From assembly GCF_900104725.1 (NCBI RefSeq), contig NZ_LT629758.1, positions 10,396,001-10,460,000 of the forward strand: 64,000 nt of DNA. Reading direction: 5' to 3'. The notes under the pieces were generated by a model. The model saw only the letters and a list, made by a program, of their open reading frames with translations. It had not been told where the DNA came from and did no database searches. This stretch comes from Actinoplanes derwentensis (GTDB lineage: Bacteria; Actinomycetota; Actinomycetes; Mycobacteriales; Micromonosporaceae). Position numbers and translations under genes: made by a program. Below, piece by piece: positions 45,692 through 54,568 of this stretch (position 1 is its first letter; every line of letters begins with the position of its first letter).

Positions 45692-45830
45692 TCACCCGTG
45701 GGGTGGGCCGGTCCAGGAGACCTGGACCGGCAGGCGCAGGCGGCGGCTCTCGCCGGGTGACAGCATCGCCTCGGCCAGCAGATCCATCGCCGCCCGGCCG
45801 AGGCCGGCGCCGGCCGGAGTCGGCGGCCTC
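45692..45830 (-). pseudogene. C-terminal remnant of a LacI/GalR-family regulator
   Basis: The minus strand reads GLGRAAMDLLAEAMLSPGES then RRLRLPVQVSWTGPPHG and TGA (45694-45692). This is the last beta-strand/helix of the LacI/GalR ligand-binding domain, where GR-AA-LL and an LPV-x-V strand are conserved. The first ~290 residues, including the HTH, are missing. The homology ends at about 45830, next to a transposase remnant. Confidence 0.65.
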
Positions 45831-45875
45831 GCGAACGGTTTTCGAGGCCGGGAAGACTCTGTTGCCTAATTCGGT

Positions 45876-46021
45876 CTATGCGGCGAGGGCGAGATCGAGT
45901 CTGCTCAGGTGGGTGGTTCGGGTGCGTTGCAGGGGTGTGCCGGTCCACCAGGTGTTGAGGCGGATGAGGTTGATCGTGGTGGCGGCGAAGGCGTGTTCCC
46001 GGGTGACTTTGTCCAGGCCGA
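45876..46021 (-). mobile_element. 3' remnant of an insertion-sequence transposase (IS1182-like)
   Basis: On the minus strand a frame ending at 45876 reads KVTREHAFAATTINLIRLNT, WWTGTPLQRTRTTHLSRLDL and ALAA-stop. This matches the conserved C-terminus of IS1182-type transposases (NLIRLDAW, TP-x-x-RTRTSH). Only about 48 codons remain. The bases after the stop (45845-45875, GACTCTGTTGCCTAA) may be the IS end. The other end and the catalytic domain are gone; the ABC pseudogene starts where the transposase homology stops. Confidence 0.65.
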
Positions 46022-46799
46022 CATCCTGGCGGTCATGATCGTGGGCGCGGTGCTGGGCGCGTTCCAGCAGTTCCTGCTGCAGCGCACCGGCGAGGCCGTG
46101 GTCTTCACCGTGCGCCGCACGCTGGTCGCGCACCTGCTGCGGTTGCCGGTCTCGGCGTATGACGAGCGGCAGTCCGGCAACCTCGTGTCCCGGGTCGGCG
46201 CTGACACCGCCCAGGTGCGCTCGGTGATCACGTCCGGGGTGGTGGACCTGGCCGTCGGCGTCCTGCTCGTCGGCGGATCGGTCATCGGCATGAGCCTGCT
46301 CGATCCACTGCTGCTCGGCATCAGTCTGCTGCCGGTGCTGGCCGGCACCGTCCGGGACAACTTGACGCTGGCCGCGCCGGACGTCCAGGAACGGACGATC
46401 CGCCGGGTCACCGCGTCGGTAAACCTCGACGACCTCTTCGCCCGCGATCCGGCCGGCCTGAACGCGCCGGTCGGGGACGGCGGCGTGCTTTTCTCGGGCG
46501 GCGAGCGGCAACGGCTCGCCGTCGCGCGTACATTGCTCGCTCCGGGCGAACTGCTGCTCTTCGACGAGCCGACCGCCCATCTGGACGCGCGCAACGAAGA
46601 AGCACCGCAGCACAGGCTCACCGCACACGCGGCCGACCGGACTCTGCTGGTCGTCGCCCATCGGCTGGCCACCGTGGCGCAGGCCGACCAGATCCTGGTG
46701 ATCGACGACGGCCGCTCGGTGGCCGCCGGACGGCACGAGGAGTTACTCGTGCGCGACCCGCTCTACCGCGAGTTCGCCACCCGGCAACTGCTGACCTGA
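46022..46799 (+). pseudogene. ABC exporter gene truncated at the 5' end and internally deleted
   Basis: The translation starts inside a type-I ABC exporter membrane domain (ILAVMIVGAVLGAF, FTVRRTLVAHLLRLPVSAYD, SGNLVSRVGADT) and runs to about TM4 (SLLPVLA). It then jumps in frame to the nucleotide-binding domain after the Q-loop (GTVRDNLTLAAPD). Signature FSGGERQRLAVAR, Walker B LLLFDEPTAHLD and VVAHRLAT are kept. TM1, the last two helices and Walker A are absent, about 300 of ~580 residues. It cannot bind ATP normally. The frame is still open and runs into transposase DNA on the left, so the deletion is recent or the frame survived by chance. Confidence 0.8.
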
Positions 46800-46816
46800 A
46801 AGTCGAGGTGTCCGCC

Positions 46817-47830
46817 ATGCTCAGTGTCCTGGACCAGGTGCCCGTGTTCCGTGGCGACGAACCCGCCGACGCGGTCCGCGAGGCCGTCGGGCTCGCCCGT
46901 GCCGTCGAATCGCTGGGCTACCACCGGTTCTGGGTCGCCGAGCACCACGGCAGCGCCGCCAACGCCTGTGCGGCGCCGGAGATCCTGGTGGCGGCCGTTG
47001 CGGGGGCCACCGAACGGATCCGGGTGGGCACCGGCGGCGTGCTGCTGCCGTACTACAGCCCGCTCAAGGTCGCGGAGACCTTCCGGGTGCTGTCCGCGCT
47101 GTACCCCGGTCGGATCGACCTCGGATTCGGGCGTGGCCGCGGCGGCCCGGCGGTGATGGCCGAACTGCTCAACCCGTACACGATCGCCACTACGGAGGCG
47201 TACAGCGAGCAGGTCGGCCGTCTGCTCGCTTTTCTCGGCGACGTCCGGACCGTCAGCCGGGTCTCGGTCACGCCGGCGTTGGCCGAACCGCCGATGCCGT
47301 GGCTGCTCGGATCCGGCGCCGGCAGCGCTCGCCTCGCCGGGATGCTCGGACTGCCGTTCTGCTTCGCACAGTTCATCGTGGCCGACGAGTGCCCCGAGGC
47401 GATCGAGGCCTATCAGAAGGCCTTCAAGGCCTCCCCGTGGCTGGACTCGCCGCAGGCGATGCTGGCGCTGCGGGTTCTAGCGGCCGACACCGCCGACGAG
47501 GCCGAGGAGTTGGCCACCTGCTTCTGGATGTCGTGCACCACCGGCTGGCGGGCCCAGGTACGGCCGGCAGACGACTACCGGGGTGGCGTGCCGACCCTGG
47601 TGGACGCGCAGCGGTACACGCTGACCGACGAGGACCGGGCGTTGCGCGCGAGCCGGCCGTATCTGCAGATCTCCGGCACGGCGGAGGCGGTCGGCGACGA
47701 GATCCGGCGGCTGCGCAAGGTGTACGACGTGTCCGAGGTCATGCTCACCACGAACTGTCCCGGCGGGGCCGCCCGGCGCCGTTCCTACGAACTGCTGGCC
47801 ACCGAGTTCGCGCTGACCGCCTCGGCCTGA
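46817..47830 (+). CDS. LLM-class flavin-dependent oxidoreductase (MsnO8 type)
   Basis: A protein of 337 residues with the luciferase-like TIM barrel: LSVLDQVPVFRG at the start, YHRFWVAEHHG, TERIRVGTGGVLLPYYSPLK, YPGRIDLGFGRGRGG and PWLLGSG. It resembles the MsnO8 subfamily of monooxygenases that use reduced FMN or F420; the substrate is unknown. ATG 46817 has GAGG about 8 nt upstream; GTG 46808 is an alternative. It begins 17 bp after the ABC pseudogene and may have belonged to that operon. Confidence 0.88.
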   Translation: MLSVLDQVPVFRGDEPADAVREAVGLARAVESLGYHRFWVAEHHGSAANACAAPEILVAAVAGATERIRVGTGGVLLPYYSPLKVAETFRVLSALYPGRIDLGFGRGRGGPAVMAELLNPYTIATTEAYSEQVGRLLAFLGDVRTVSRVSVTPALAEPPMPWLLGSGAGSARLAGMLGLPFCFAQFIVADECPEAIEAYQKAFKASPWLDSPQAMLALRVLAADTADEAEELATCFWMSCTTGWRAQVRPADDYRGGVPTLVDAQRYTLTDEDRALRASRPYLQISGTAEAVGDEIRRLRKVYDVSEVMLTTNCPGGAARRRSYELLATEFALTASA

Positions 47831-47901
47831 CGGCGGCGGCTGCCCCGTTCCGCTCCCGCCCCGGAGGGAGCGGGACGGGCACACGTCCCATGGCCATCGT
47901 G

Positions 47902-48555
47902 TCAGGCGAGATCGTCCGCGGTGAGGCCGGCGGCGTACGCCAGCACGGCCGCCTGCACCCGATTGGCCACACCGAGCTTGCGCAGGATGACACTGACGTA
48001 CTCCTTGACCGTGGAGTCGCTGATGAACAGCCGGCGCGCGATCTCCGCGTTGGTCAGCCCTTTCCCGACCAGGCCCACGATCGTCTGCTCCCGGTCGGAG
48101 AGCTGTTTGATCTCGTCGACGGACGTCTCGGAGGCGAGAGTGCCACGGCAGGCGGCCCCCAGCATGATCGACGAGGCCTCCGGCGCGAGCACGGTCACTC
48201 CGGACGCCAGCGCGCGTACCGCCGCCACCAGCTGCTCCGGCTGACTGTCCTTGAGCAGGAACCCGCACGCGCCGCCGCGGAGCGACTCCAGGACGGTGCT
48301 GGGCGTCGCCAGCGTGGTCAGCACGGCCAGCGCGGGGCAGGACTCCAGGTCGCGCAGCTGCGTCAGCAACGGCACGCTCTCGCGCAGCGTCACGTGGGTA
48401 TCCAGCAGGACGACCGTGGGCCGATGTTCCGCGACCGCGGAGAGCGCGCGGTCCCGGTCGACGGCGACGACAGTAAAGCCGCCCATCATCTCGAGAATCA
48501 TCTTGATGCCGATCGAGACCAGGGCCTCCTCGGCCACCACCAGTACGTCCGCCAT
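47902..48555 (-). CDS. orphan NarL/LuxR response regulator
   Basis: A protein of 217 residues. The receiver (1-120) has the phospho-acceptor aspartate in VVLLDTHVTL, but only one of the usual N-terminal acidic residues is visible (ADVLVVAEEAL, so AEE rather than DD). A Lys is present in GFLLKDSQ. The HTH_LUXR (about 150-215) has LSDREQTIVGLVGKGLTNAE and STVKEYVSVILRKLG. ATG 48555 starts at the first beta strand; the longer frame to 48594 is not needed. No kinase is adjacent. Confidence 0.86.
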   Translation of the reverse strand: MADVLVVAEEALVSIGIKMILEMMGGFTVVAVDRDRALSAVAEHRPTVVLLDTHVTLRESVPLLTQLRDLESCPALAVLTTLATPSTVLESLRGGACGFLLKDSQPEQLVAAVRALASGVTVLAPEASSIMLGAACRGTLASETSVDEIKQLSDREQTIVGLVGKGLTNAEIARRLFISDSTVKEYVSVILRKLGVANRVQAAVLAYAAGLTADDLA

Positions 48556-48713
48556 GCCTCCCCCAGGCAATGTAGCCGTACGCGATTCCGGCAAGCCGGC
48601 TACCGACGCCGATCCTTCAGCTCCGCCTCGGTAGTCTCGTAGTGCACAAAAACGATCGAATTACTGCCGTTCCAAATTATACAGTTTTATAGGCAATTAA
48701 GTAGCTCTGCACT

Positions 48714-48755
48714 GCGGCGATCCGAGACACCCGGGCCGGCGTCTCGGATCGCCGC
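48714..48755. terminator. terminator after the FtsX-type permease
   Basis: A perfect 15-bp stem (GCGGCGATCCGAGAC / GTCTCGGATCGCCGC) with a 12-nt loop, 28 bp beyond the permease stop. It lies in the same gap as the AT-rich promoter region (48660-48705) of the orphan response regulator. Confidence 0.75.
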
Positions 48756-48782
48756 GGTACGACCGCGCGGTGCGACCGGTAG

Positions 48783-51227
48783 CTATCGCACGAGGCCTTC
48801 CGCGGGGGCGATCCGCGTGGCCCGGCGAGCCGGCGCGAGGCTGGCCAGAACCCCGGTGACCGCCGCGGCCACCAGCACCAGGCCCAGCTGTGGCCAGGCC
48901 GGCCGGATCACCGGATCCGCCTGCCGGCCCACCGCCGCGATCACGCCGACCAGCCCGACCGGCACCCCGATGACGATGCCGGCCACCGTGCCGAGCAGGG
49001 TGATCGTGACCGCCTCGATCGCGACCATTGCCCGCAGCCGGCTGCTGCGGGTGCCGAGCGCCCGCAGCAACGCCATCTCCCGGGCGCGTTCGATCACCGA
49101 CAGGCCGAGCAGGTTCGCGATGCCGAGCAGCGCGATCACCACGGTGACCGCCAGCATGCCCAGCGACAGCCCGAGAAGGATTGACAAGACGTTCATGATG
49201 TCGCCGCCCTCGGTCAGGCCGCCTCCGACCTCCACCCCGGCGTCGCGTGCGGCCACGGCGTTGACGTCGCCTGCCAGCGATTCCCGGTCAAAGCCGCCCG
49301 GTGCGGTGCCCCAGACCGCGGTCGGCACGGTCCTGACCCCGGCGGCGGTCAGCGCGTCACCGGAGGCGACCCCGAGCAGTTGCCCGGTGGTGTCGGCCAG
49401 CCGGGAGCCCCGGGCGGTGAAGTGAACGTCGCGGTCATCCACCTTGATCGTGATGGGCGCGCCGTCCTTCAGCCCGCGAGCAGTCAGGTAGGCGTTGGGC
49501 AGCAGCAGAACCGGGCCGCCGCCGGCCATGCCCAACTCCGGCGCCAGCCTGCCGCCCAGGCCGGCGGGAATCGACGCGATTCGGGCCGGCGTGGGTTTGC
49601 CCGCCGCCGGGAACGTCGCGGCGGTCGTCTGCACCGTGGTCGTACTCAGCCCCGGTATCCCGGCCAGAGCCTGAACGGTACGGTCGTCGATCGCGGCACC
49701 GTCGGTGTGCACGCTGACCGCCACCGGATAACGCGCCTCGAGGTCGGCCTCCACCGTGGCACGCCCACTCGCGGATGCCACGGCCAGGCTGGTGATCAGC
49801 GCTGCGCCGACGACCACGGCCATCGTCGCCGATGCCGTCCGGCGCGCGTTCTGCCGAAGGCTGCCCCCTGCCAGGCCGGCCGCGACCCCGAACCGTTCCA
49901 AACCGCGAGCGGTCGGTGGCAGCAGCAGCGCGATGCCCAACGGTAACGCGATCAGCAGCCCGGCGGCGAGCAGCACCCCTCCGACCAGCGCCAGCGGGAG
50001 CGAGGCACCGACCCCGGCGCCGACCAGCGCACCAACGGCGAAGACGAGGAGCGCCAGCCCGACGGCAAGCCGGCGGCCGCCATGGACCTGCGCGGGAAGC
50101 GTTTCGGGAATGTCCTGCAGCGCCCGTACCGGCGGCACCCGGGTCGCTCCCCTGGCCGGCGCCCAGGCCGCGACGACCGTGGCGGCCACACCGGTGAGAA
50201 CGCACAGCACCAGCATGATCGGGCTGACCGCCAGACCGCCGCCGTTGATGTCGAGCAGACCGGCTCCGAGATATCCGATCCCGACGCCGGCCACCGCGCC
50301 GAGAACCGCGCCGATGCTCCCGGCGATCGCGGCCTCGGTCAGCACCACCCGGCTCACCTGCCGGCGGTGCCCGCCGACCAGCCGCAGCAATGCCACCTGA
50401 CGGATCCGCTGGGAGACGATCATCTGGAAGGTGTTGGCGATGACGAGAATCGACGCGAGCAGCGCCACCGCGGCGAAGGCCAGCATTATCACGACCAACT
50501 GGGTGTTGCCGCCGGCGAACCGGGCGGCGGCCATGTCGGCCGCCACCGACGCGTCGGTCGCCGTCGCCCCCTGGGGCAGAACCTTGCCGACCGCGCCGAC
50601 GGTCTCGGCCAGCCGGTCCCTGTCAGCGACGGTCAGCAGGGCGGCAGGCGGCGTGTCACCGGCGAAGAATGCCGGAGCGGCGTAGAAGCGGTAGTCCGAT
50701 CCGGTCAGCGGGCGGAAGCCGAGGTCGGCCGAGCCGACCACGGTAACCGTCACCGGATCGGCCGCGCCCTGCCGGAAGACGAGTGTGGCGCCGACCCCCA
50801 CGCCCAGGTCGGTGAGCGTGCGCCGGTCGGCGACGACCTGGCCGGCCGCGCTGGGCCAGGCTCCTTCGTCGATGTCGAACCAGCGAACCTGCGGGGTCGC
50901 CGGGATGCTCTGCACGTTGGCCGATCCGCGCCGGGCACCGCCGAACACGCTGACCGTCCGCGCGAACTGCGCATCCACGGTCCGGACGCCCGGCACTCCG
51001 CCGGTCACCTGGTACCAGTTCGGATCGTGCACCGTGTCGCCGGCGTCGAGCACGATGTCCGCAGTGGTCAGCGGCGCGGCGGCGGTGAGCCGGAGGCCCT
51101 CGTCCGACGTGCTCGCGAACGTGGCCGTAGCGGCCAGGAAGCCGGTGGCGAGGACGACCGCGGCGACGATCGCGAGCAGGCGGCCCGGATTCGACCGGAC
51201 CTGCGACCAGGCGAGCGTGAAGATCAT
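48783..51227 (-). CDS. FtsX/MacB-type ABC transporter permease
   Basis: A protein of 814 residues. TM1 lies near residue 15-40. A large extracytoplasmic domain and an FtsX core of three helices come next (about 245-370; QRIRQVALLRLVGGHRRQV is the coupling motif). A further helix pair follows, then a second extracytoplasmic domain and a second FtsX core (about 690-810; ERAREMALLRALGTRSSRLR). This duplicated layout is the ten-helix permease of antibiotic-peptide or lipid/lipoprotein ABC systems. ATG 51227 overlaps the ATPase stop by 4 bp. Confidence 0.9.
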   Translation of the reverse strand: MIFTLAWSQVRSNPGRLLAIVAAVVLATGFLAATATFASTSDEGLRLTAAAPLTTADIVLDAGDTVHDPNWYQVTGGVPGVRTVDAQFARTVSVFGGARRGSANVQSIPATPQVRWFDIDEGAWPSAAGQVVADRRTLTDLGVGVGATLVFRQGAADPVTVTVVGSADLGFRPLTGSDYRFYAAPAFFAGDTPPAALLTVADRDRLAETVGAVGKVLPQGATATDASVAADMAAARFAGGNTQLVVIMLAFAAVALLASILVIANTFQMIVSQRIRQVALLRLVGGHRRQVSRVVLTEAAIAGSIGAVLGAVAGVGIGYLGAGLLDINGGGLAVSPIMLVLCVLTGVAATVVAAWAPARGATRVPPVRALQDIPETLPAQVHGGRRLAVGLALLVFAVGALVGAGVGASLPLALVGGVLLAAGLLIALPLGIALLLPPTARGLERFGVAAGLAGGSLRQNARRTASATMAVVVGAALITSLAVASASGRATVEADLEARYPVAVSVHTDGAAIDDRTVQALAGIPGLSTTTVQTTAATFPAAGKPTPARIASIPAGLGGRLAPELGMAGGGPVLLLPNAYLTARGLKDGAPITIKVDDRDVHFTARGSRLADTTGQLLGVASGDALTAAGVRTVPTAVWGTAPGGFDRESLAGDVNAVAARDAGVEVGGGLTEGGDIMNVLSILLGLSLGMLAVTVVIALLGIANLLGLSVIERAREMALLRALGTRSSRLRAMVAIEAVTITLLGTVAGIVIGVPVGLVGVIAAVGRQADPVIRPAWPQLGLVLVAAAVTGVLASLAPARRATRIAPAEGLVR

Positions 51228-51970
51228 GAGGGCACCGCCACCGAGGCCATGACGGCGACGATCGACTCCATCGTGGGCGCCCGGAGCTCTTCCCAGAGCC
51301 GCCCGTCGGCCATGATGAGGACCCGATCGGCATACGTGGCGGCCGCCGCGTCGTGCGTCACCATGATGATCGTCTGACCGGTCTGCCGGGCGGCGGTCTG
51401 CAGGCCGGCGAGCAACGCCCGGCCGGTGGCGATGTCCAGCGCGCCGGTCGGCTCGTCGGCGAACACGACCGACGGCTCGGTAAGAAGCGCACGGGCCACC
51501 GCGACCCGCTGCTGCTGACCACCCGACAGTTCGGCCGGGCGGTGACTGAGCCGATCGGCGATCTGCAGCGACGCGGCGATCCGCTGCAACCGGTCGCGGT
51601 CGACGGGCCGGCCGGCCAGCCGCAGCGGCAACACGATGTTCTGCTCGGCGGTCAGCGTCGGCAGCAGGTTGAACGCCTGAAAAATGAAGCCGACCCGGTC
51701 CCGGCGCAGGTCGGTGAGCGCGCGGTCGTCCAACCCGGCGAGCGGCACCCCGGCCAGGCTGACCTCGCCCTCGGTCGCCGTGTCGAGGCCGGCGAGCAGG
51801 TGCATCAGCGTCGTCTTCCCCGAACCGGACGGGCCCATGATCGCGGTGAACTCGCCCGCCGCGAAAGCGACCGACACCCCGTCAACGGCAACCACCGCGG
51901 CGTCCCCGGTCCCGTACCGCTTACGCAGGTTGTGGCAGCTGACCATCTCGCCGCTCGTCGTCTGCATCAT
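51224..51970 (-). CDS. MacB/LolD-type ABC transporter ATP-binding protein
   Basis: A protein of 248 residues with Walker A GPSGSGKTTLMHLLAGLD, Q-loop FQAFNLLPTL, signature [15 protein letters not shown], Walker B VVFADEPTGALD and the H-loop VTHD. DEPTGALD and the LRRDRVGFIFQ segment are typical of MacB/LolD/BceA ATPases that work with FtsX-type permeases. The start is one of two adjacent ATG codons (51970 or 51967). It is divergent from a two-component system, 129 bp apart. Confidence 0.93.
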   Translation of the reverse strand: MMQTTSGEMVSCHNLRKRYGTGDAAVVAVDGVSVAFAAGEFTAIMGPSGSGKTTLMHLLAGLDTATEGEVSLAGVPLAGLDDRALTDLRRDRVGFIFQAFNLLPTLTAEQNIVLPLRLAGRPVDRDRLQRIAASLQIADRLSHRPAELSGGQQQRVAVARALLTEPSVVFADEPTGALDIATGRALLAGLQTAARQTGQTIIMVTHDAAAATYADRVLIMADGRLWEELRAPTMESIVAVMASVAVPS

Positions 51971-52032
51971 CACTGTTTCGACGTTAAGGAGAAGGCGGGT
52001 ACGCCCACATCCCTCCATGGCATCGAGACGAC

Positions 52033-52048
52033 CGATACCAAGGTATCG
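52033..52048. promoter_or_regulatory. palindrome in the ABC/two-component divergent promoter
   Basis: CGATACC-AA-GGTATCG is a perfect 16-bp palindrome in the 129-bp gap between the ATPase and kinase genes. It is a good candidate site for the response regulator encoded at 53233. Confidence 0.5.
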
Positions 52049-52099
52049 ACCTCGGGCTCGCATGGTGCCGCGAGCGCGTGCTGTCCCTAATCTGAAAAC

Positions 52100-53236
52100 G
52101 TGTGGAGCTGGGACAGGAGAACGCTGACGGTCGACACCGCCATCGCGGCCGCCGCCGTCACGGCGTGCCTGCTGCTCGGGCTGGCCGGTCTGGCGGAGTG
52201 GTACTGGTCGGCGCTCGTGGCCGTCACCCTGGTCATCCGCCGCTCGGCGCCAGTGGTCTTCCTCGGGCTGGTCGCGGCGCTCTCCGCCATCCACATGACT
52301 CTCTCCGGAAGCTTCGCGTTCCCCGGTGACCTGATCGATCTGGTCGCGGGGCATGCGGTCGCCGCATACGGCCCGGCCCGGTTGCGCCACGCCGGCCTGC
52401 TGCTCGGCGTGGCCGGTGGTCTGGTGGTGACCGCCCGGGCGCTGAACGACCGGCTGCTCTCGGCCGCGATGCTGCCCGCCGCGCTGATCGTCGCGGCGAC
52501 ACTGGCCGCCTGGTCGATGGGCCTGATGCAACGCCAGCAGCGAGCCGCCGTCCTCGACGCGCAGCACCGCCGCCGTCTGGCCGAGCAGGACAGCGCGATG
52601 CGCGCCCGGCTCGCGACGATCGAGGAACGCACCCGCATCAGTCAGGAGATGCACGACATCATCGCGCACTCCCTGGCCTCCGTCATCGCGCAGGCCGAGG
52701 GCGGCCGGGTCGCCGCCCGCGCCGACGCGATCGTCGCCGGTCCACTTTTCGACCGCATCGCGCACATCGGACGGGAAGCTCTCACCGACGTGAAGCGGCT
52801 CCTGAACTCGATCGACTGCGACATGCAGGGCGACGACTTCGCCCAGGGACTGCGAGAGCTCCCCGACCTGCTGGGCGGGGTCTCTGCCGCCGGCCTCGAC
52901 GTGACGCTGGAAGTGGCGGGGGAGGAGCAGCCGCTGGCATCCGGTATGGACCTGGCGGTGTACCGGGTCATCCAGGAGTCACTGACCAACGTGCTCAAAC
53001 ACGCGCCTCAGCGGCGGGCGCTTCTCCGGCTTGTGTGGACGCCGGCGCGCCTCGAGGTCACGGTGACCAGCCCGCTGGCCGGCGCCGGCGGCGGCTCGCC
53101 CCGGGAGGGTCGCGGGCTGTCCGGGATCCGGCAGCGGTGCTCGTTGTTCAACGGCGACTGCGAGATAACGGCCGGCCAGGACTTCAGCGTGGTCACCCGC
53201 TGGCCCCTCACTCGTCTGGACCTGCCCGTCTCATGA
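52100..53236 (+). CDS. NarL-group sensor histidine kinase
   Basis: A protein of 378 residues. Five or so membrane helices (about 10-145) with tiny loops suggest sensing within the membrane. HisKA_3 follows with RISQEMHDIIAHSLASVI (phospho-acceptor His in MHD), then HATPase_c (YRVIQESLTNVLKHAPQ N-box, GRGLSGIRQRC G2 box). Intramembrane-sensing kinases of this kind commonly watch ABC transporters that answer envelope-active antibiotics. GTG 52100 is the start; the stop overlaps the regulator ATG. Confidence 0.9.
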   Translation: MWSWDRRTLTVDTAIAAAAVTACLLLGLAGLAEWYWSALVAVTLVIRRSAPVVFLGLVAALSAIHMTLSGSFAFPGDLIDLVAGHAVAAYGPARLRHAGLLLGVAGGLVVTARALNDRLLSAAMLPAALIVAATLAAWSMGLMQRQQRAAVLDAQHRRRLAEQDSAMRARLATIEERTRISQEMHDIIAHSLASVIAQAEGGRVAARADAIVAGPLFDRIAHIGREALTDVKRLLNSIDCDMQGDDFAQGLRELPDLLGGVSAAGLDVTLEVAGEEQPLASGMDLAVYRVIQESLTNVLKHAPQRRALLRLVWTPARLEVTVTSPLAGAGGGSPREGRGLSGIRQRCSLFNGDCEITAGQDFSVVTRWPLTRLDLPVS

Positions 53237-53892
53237 CCGAGCAGATCGACGTGCTGATCGCCGACGACCAGGACCTCGTCCGCACCGGTTTCGCCATGGT
53301 CGTCGGCGCCGCCCCGGACATGCGGGTGGTCGCGACGGCCTCGGACGGCGCCGAGGCGGTCCGGCTGACCGCGGAATTCCGTCCCGACGTGGTGCTCATG
53401 GACATCCGGATGCCCCGTCTAGACGGTATCGCTGCGGCCCGCGCGATCCTCGACGGCACCGATCACCCTCCGAAGATCCTCGCGCTGACCACGTACGACA
53501 ACGATGAGTACGCCAGCCGCATCCTGGCCGCGGGCGCCAGTGGATACCTGCTGAAGGACACCACAGCCGAAGGCCTGACTGCGGCGATCCGGACAGTCCA
53601 CCACGGCGGTTCGGTCCTCGCCCCGTCGACGACACACCGCCTGGTCACCGCCCGCCGCCCGGACCCGCCACGACCGTCGGCGCTGCTGGACAACTTCACC
53701 AGCCGGGAGCGGGACGTCTTCGACCTGATCGTGGCGGGCGCAAGCAACGCCGAAATCGCCGACCGCCTGCACCTGGCCGAGGTGACCGTCAAAACCCACG
53801 TCGGCCGGGTGCTGGCCAAAATTGGCGTTCGCGACCGCGTGAATGTCGTCATCTGGGCCTACCAGAACGGCGCCGGGCAAAGGCCCGGCTAA
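53233..53892 (+). CDS. NarL/LuxR response regulator
   Basis: A protein of 219 residues. The receiver has DDQD (acidic pocket), VVLMDIRMP (phospho-acceptor Asp about 55), the T in LALTTYDN and K in YLLKDT. HTH_LUXR at the end has FTSRERDVFDLIVAGASNAE and VTVKTHVGRVLAKIGV. It is the cognate partner of the preceding kinase (ATGA overlap) and probably controls the divergent ABC genes through the palindrome at 52033. Confidence 0.93.
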   Translation: MTEQIDVLIADDQDLVRTGFAMVVGAAPDMRVVATASDGAEAVRLTAEFRPDVVLMDIRMPRLDGIAAARAILDGTDHPPKILALTTYDNDEYASRILAAGASGYLLKDTTAEGLTAAIRTVHHGGSVLAPSTTHRLVTARRPDPPRPSALLDNFTSRERDVFDLIVAGASNAEIADRLHLAEVTVKTHVGRVLAKIGVRDRVNVVIWAYQNGAGQRPG

Positions 53893-53943
53893 CTGCTGAT
53901 ACTGCGCATTCCAGTCCTGCGCCGTTCGAATGCTCGGTTTCGG

Positions 53944-54243
53944 CTACGCAGCCTGCGAATACTCGTTGATCAGCCCGTCGCGGACGCTGTGGGTGCCGAT
54001 AACTCCATCCGCGCCCACATCAGCCTTGAGAGCGCGCAGCGCGAGCGCCCCAACAACCACGGGAACGTCCCCGCGCCGAGCAGTCAATCTGGACAACTCA
54101 TCCGGATCGAACACCCGCCGACCACCCGGTGACCGCCGATCCGGCAACGTGCCGTCGGCGGTATACCGCCGCAAAGTCCTCGTCGACACACCCAGCCGCT
54201 GCGCCGCGGTCGCAGCGGACACCAGCCGTCCAGCAACGCCCAT
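53944..54243 (-). CDS. MerR-type helix-turn-helix protein
   Basis: A protein of 99 residues. Residues ~8-55 are a MerR/excisionase-like winged helix: SAATAAQRLGVSTRTLRRYT, then GTLPDRRSPGGRRVFDPDEL. The remaining 45 residues match nothing I know. It lacks the long dimerisation coil and metal site of true MerR. The N-terminal domain also occurs in IS607-type serine recombinases, so a truncated recombinase is an alternative. It is the only regulator close to the flavin-type cluster, whose first gene is 325 bp away and divergent. Confidence 0.6.
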   Translation of the reverse strand: MGVAGRLVSAATAAQRLGVSTRTLRRYTADGTLPDRRSPGGRRVFDPDELSRLTARRGDVPVVVGALALRALKADVGADGVIGTHSVRDGLINEYSQAA

Positions 54244-54349
54244 ATCGCCATCATATGACCGGCCACGGCCGGCAACTCAGTCCACAGGCGTCAACTCGTG
54301 GTCGGCCGAGGCCCGCTTCCAGCAGGAGATCGCCGCTCTGTAGCGGGTG

Positions 54350-54379
54350 CTCGGGTAGGGCCGTCCGACCCTACCCGAG
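54350..54379. terminator. hairpin upstream of the flavin-type cluster
   Basis: An 11-bp perfect stem (CTCGGGTAGGG / CCCTACCCGAG) with an 8-nt loop, followed by TTAAC. It lies between the MerR-like gene and the ABC ATPase gene and may insulate the cluster. Confidence 0.55.
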
Positions 54380-54568
54380 TTAACGATCCGGAAACTCCGG
54401 CTACTCCACGCCGACTCATCCGGTCCCTAGCTTCTCCTTCAGCTTGAGTCTCGCGACGCACATCCTCGTATTCGCCTCGCACGCTTCTCCGGCTCCATAG
54501 ACATTTCGTGCTTGTCTGGAGACCGCATTGTTCGACATATTGATCGACATGATTCGCGAGCGTTTCAC
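54380..54568 (+). promoter_or_regulatory. leader/promoter region of the flavin-type cluster
   Basis: This 189-bp stretch has no ORF I can support. TCGACAT occurs twice in direct orientation at 54532-54538 and 54544-54550 (12 bp apart), close to the ATPase start, and could be an operator. I looked for the conserved segments of FMN and TPP riboswitches here and did not see them, though this was by eye only. Confidence 0.35.

Noticed and set aside
53944..54243. Full IS607-type recombinase
   Set aside because: Only the MerR-like N-terminal domain is present; no serine-recombinase catalytic segment or partner tnpB is nearby.
54244..54343. Small plus-strand coding remnant ending ARFQQEIAAL
   Set aside because: Only about 17 residues look protein-like and no family could be named; chance is as likely.
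54380..54568. FMN or TPP riboswitch ahead of the flavin-type cluster
   Set aside because: I could not find the conserved helix-loop segments of either class. A covariance-model search would decide; a hit would strongly support a flavin or pyrimidine role.
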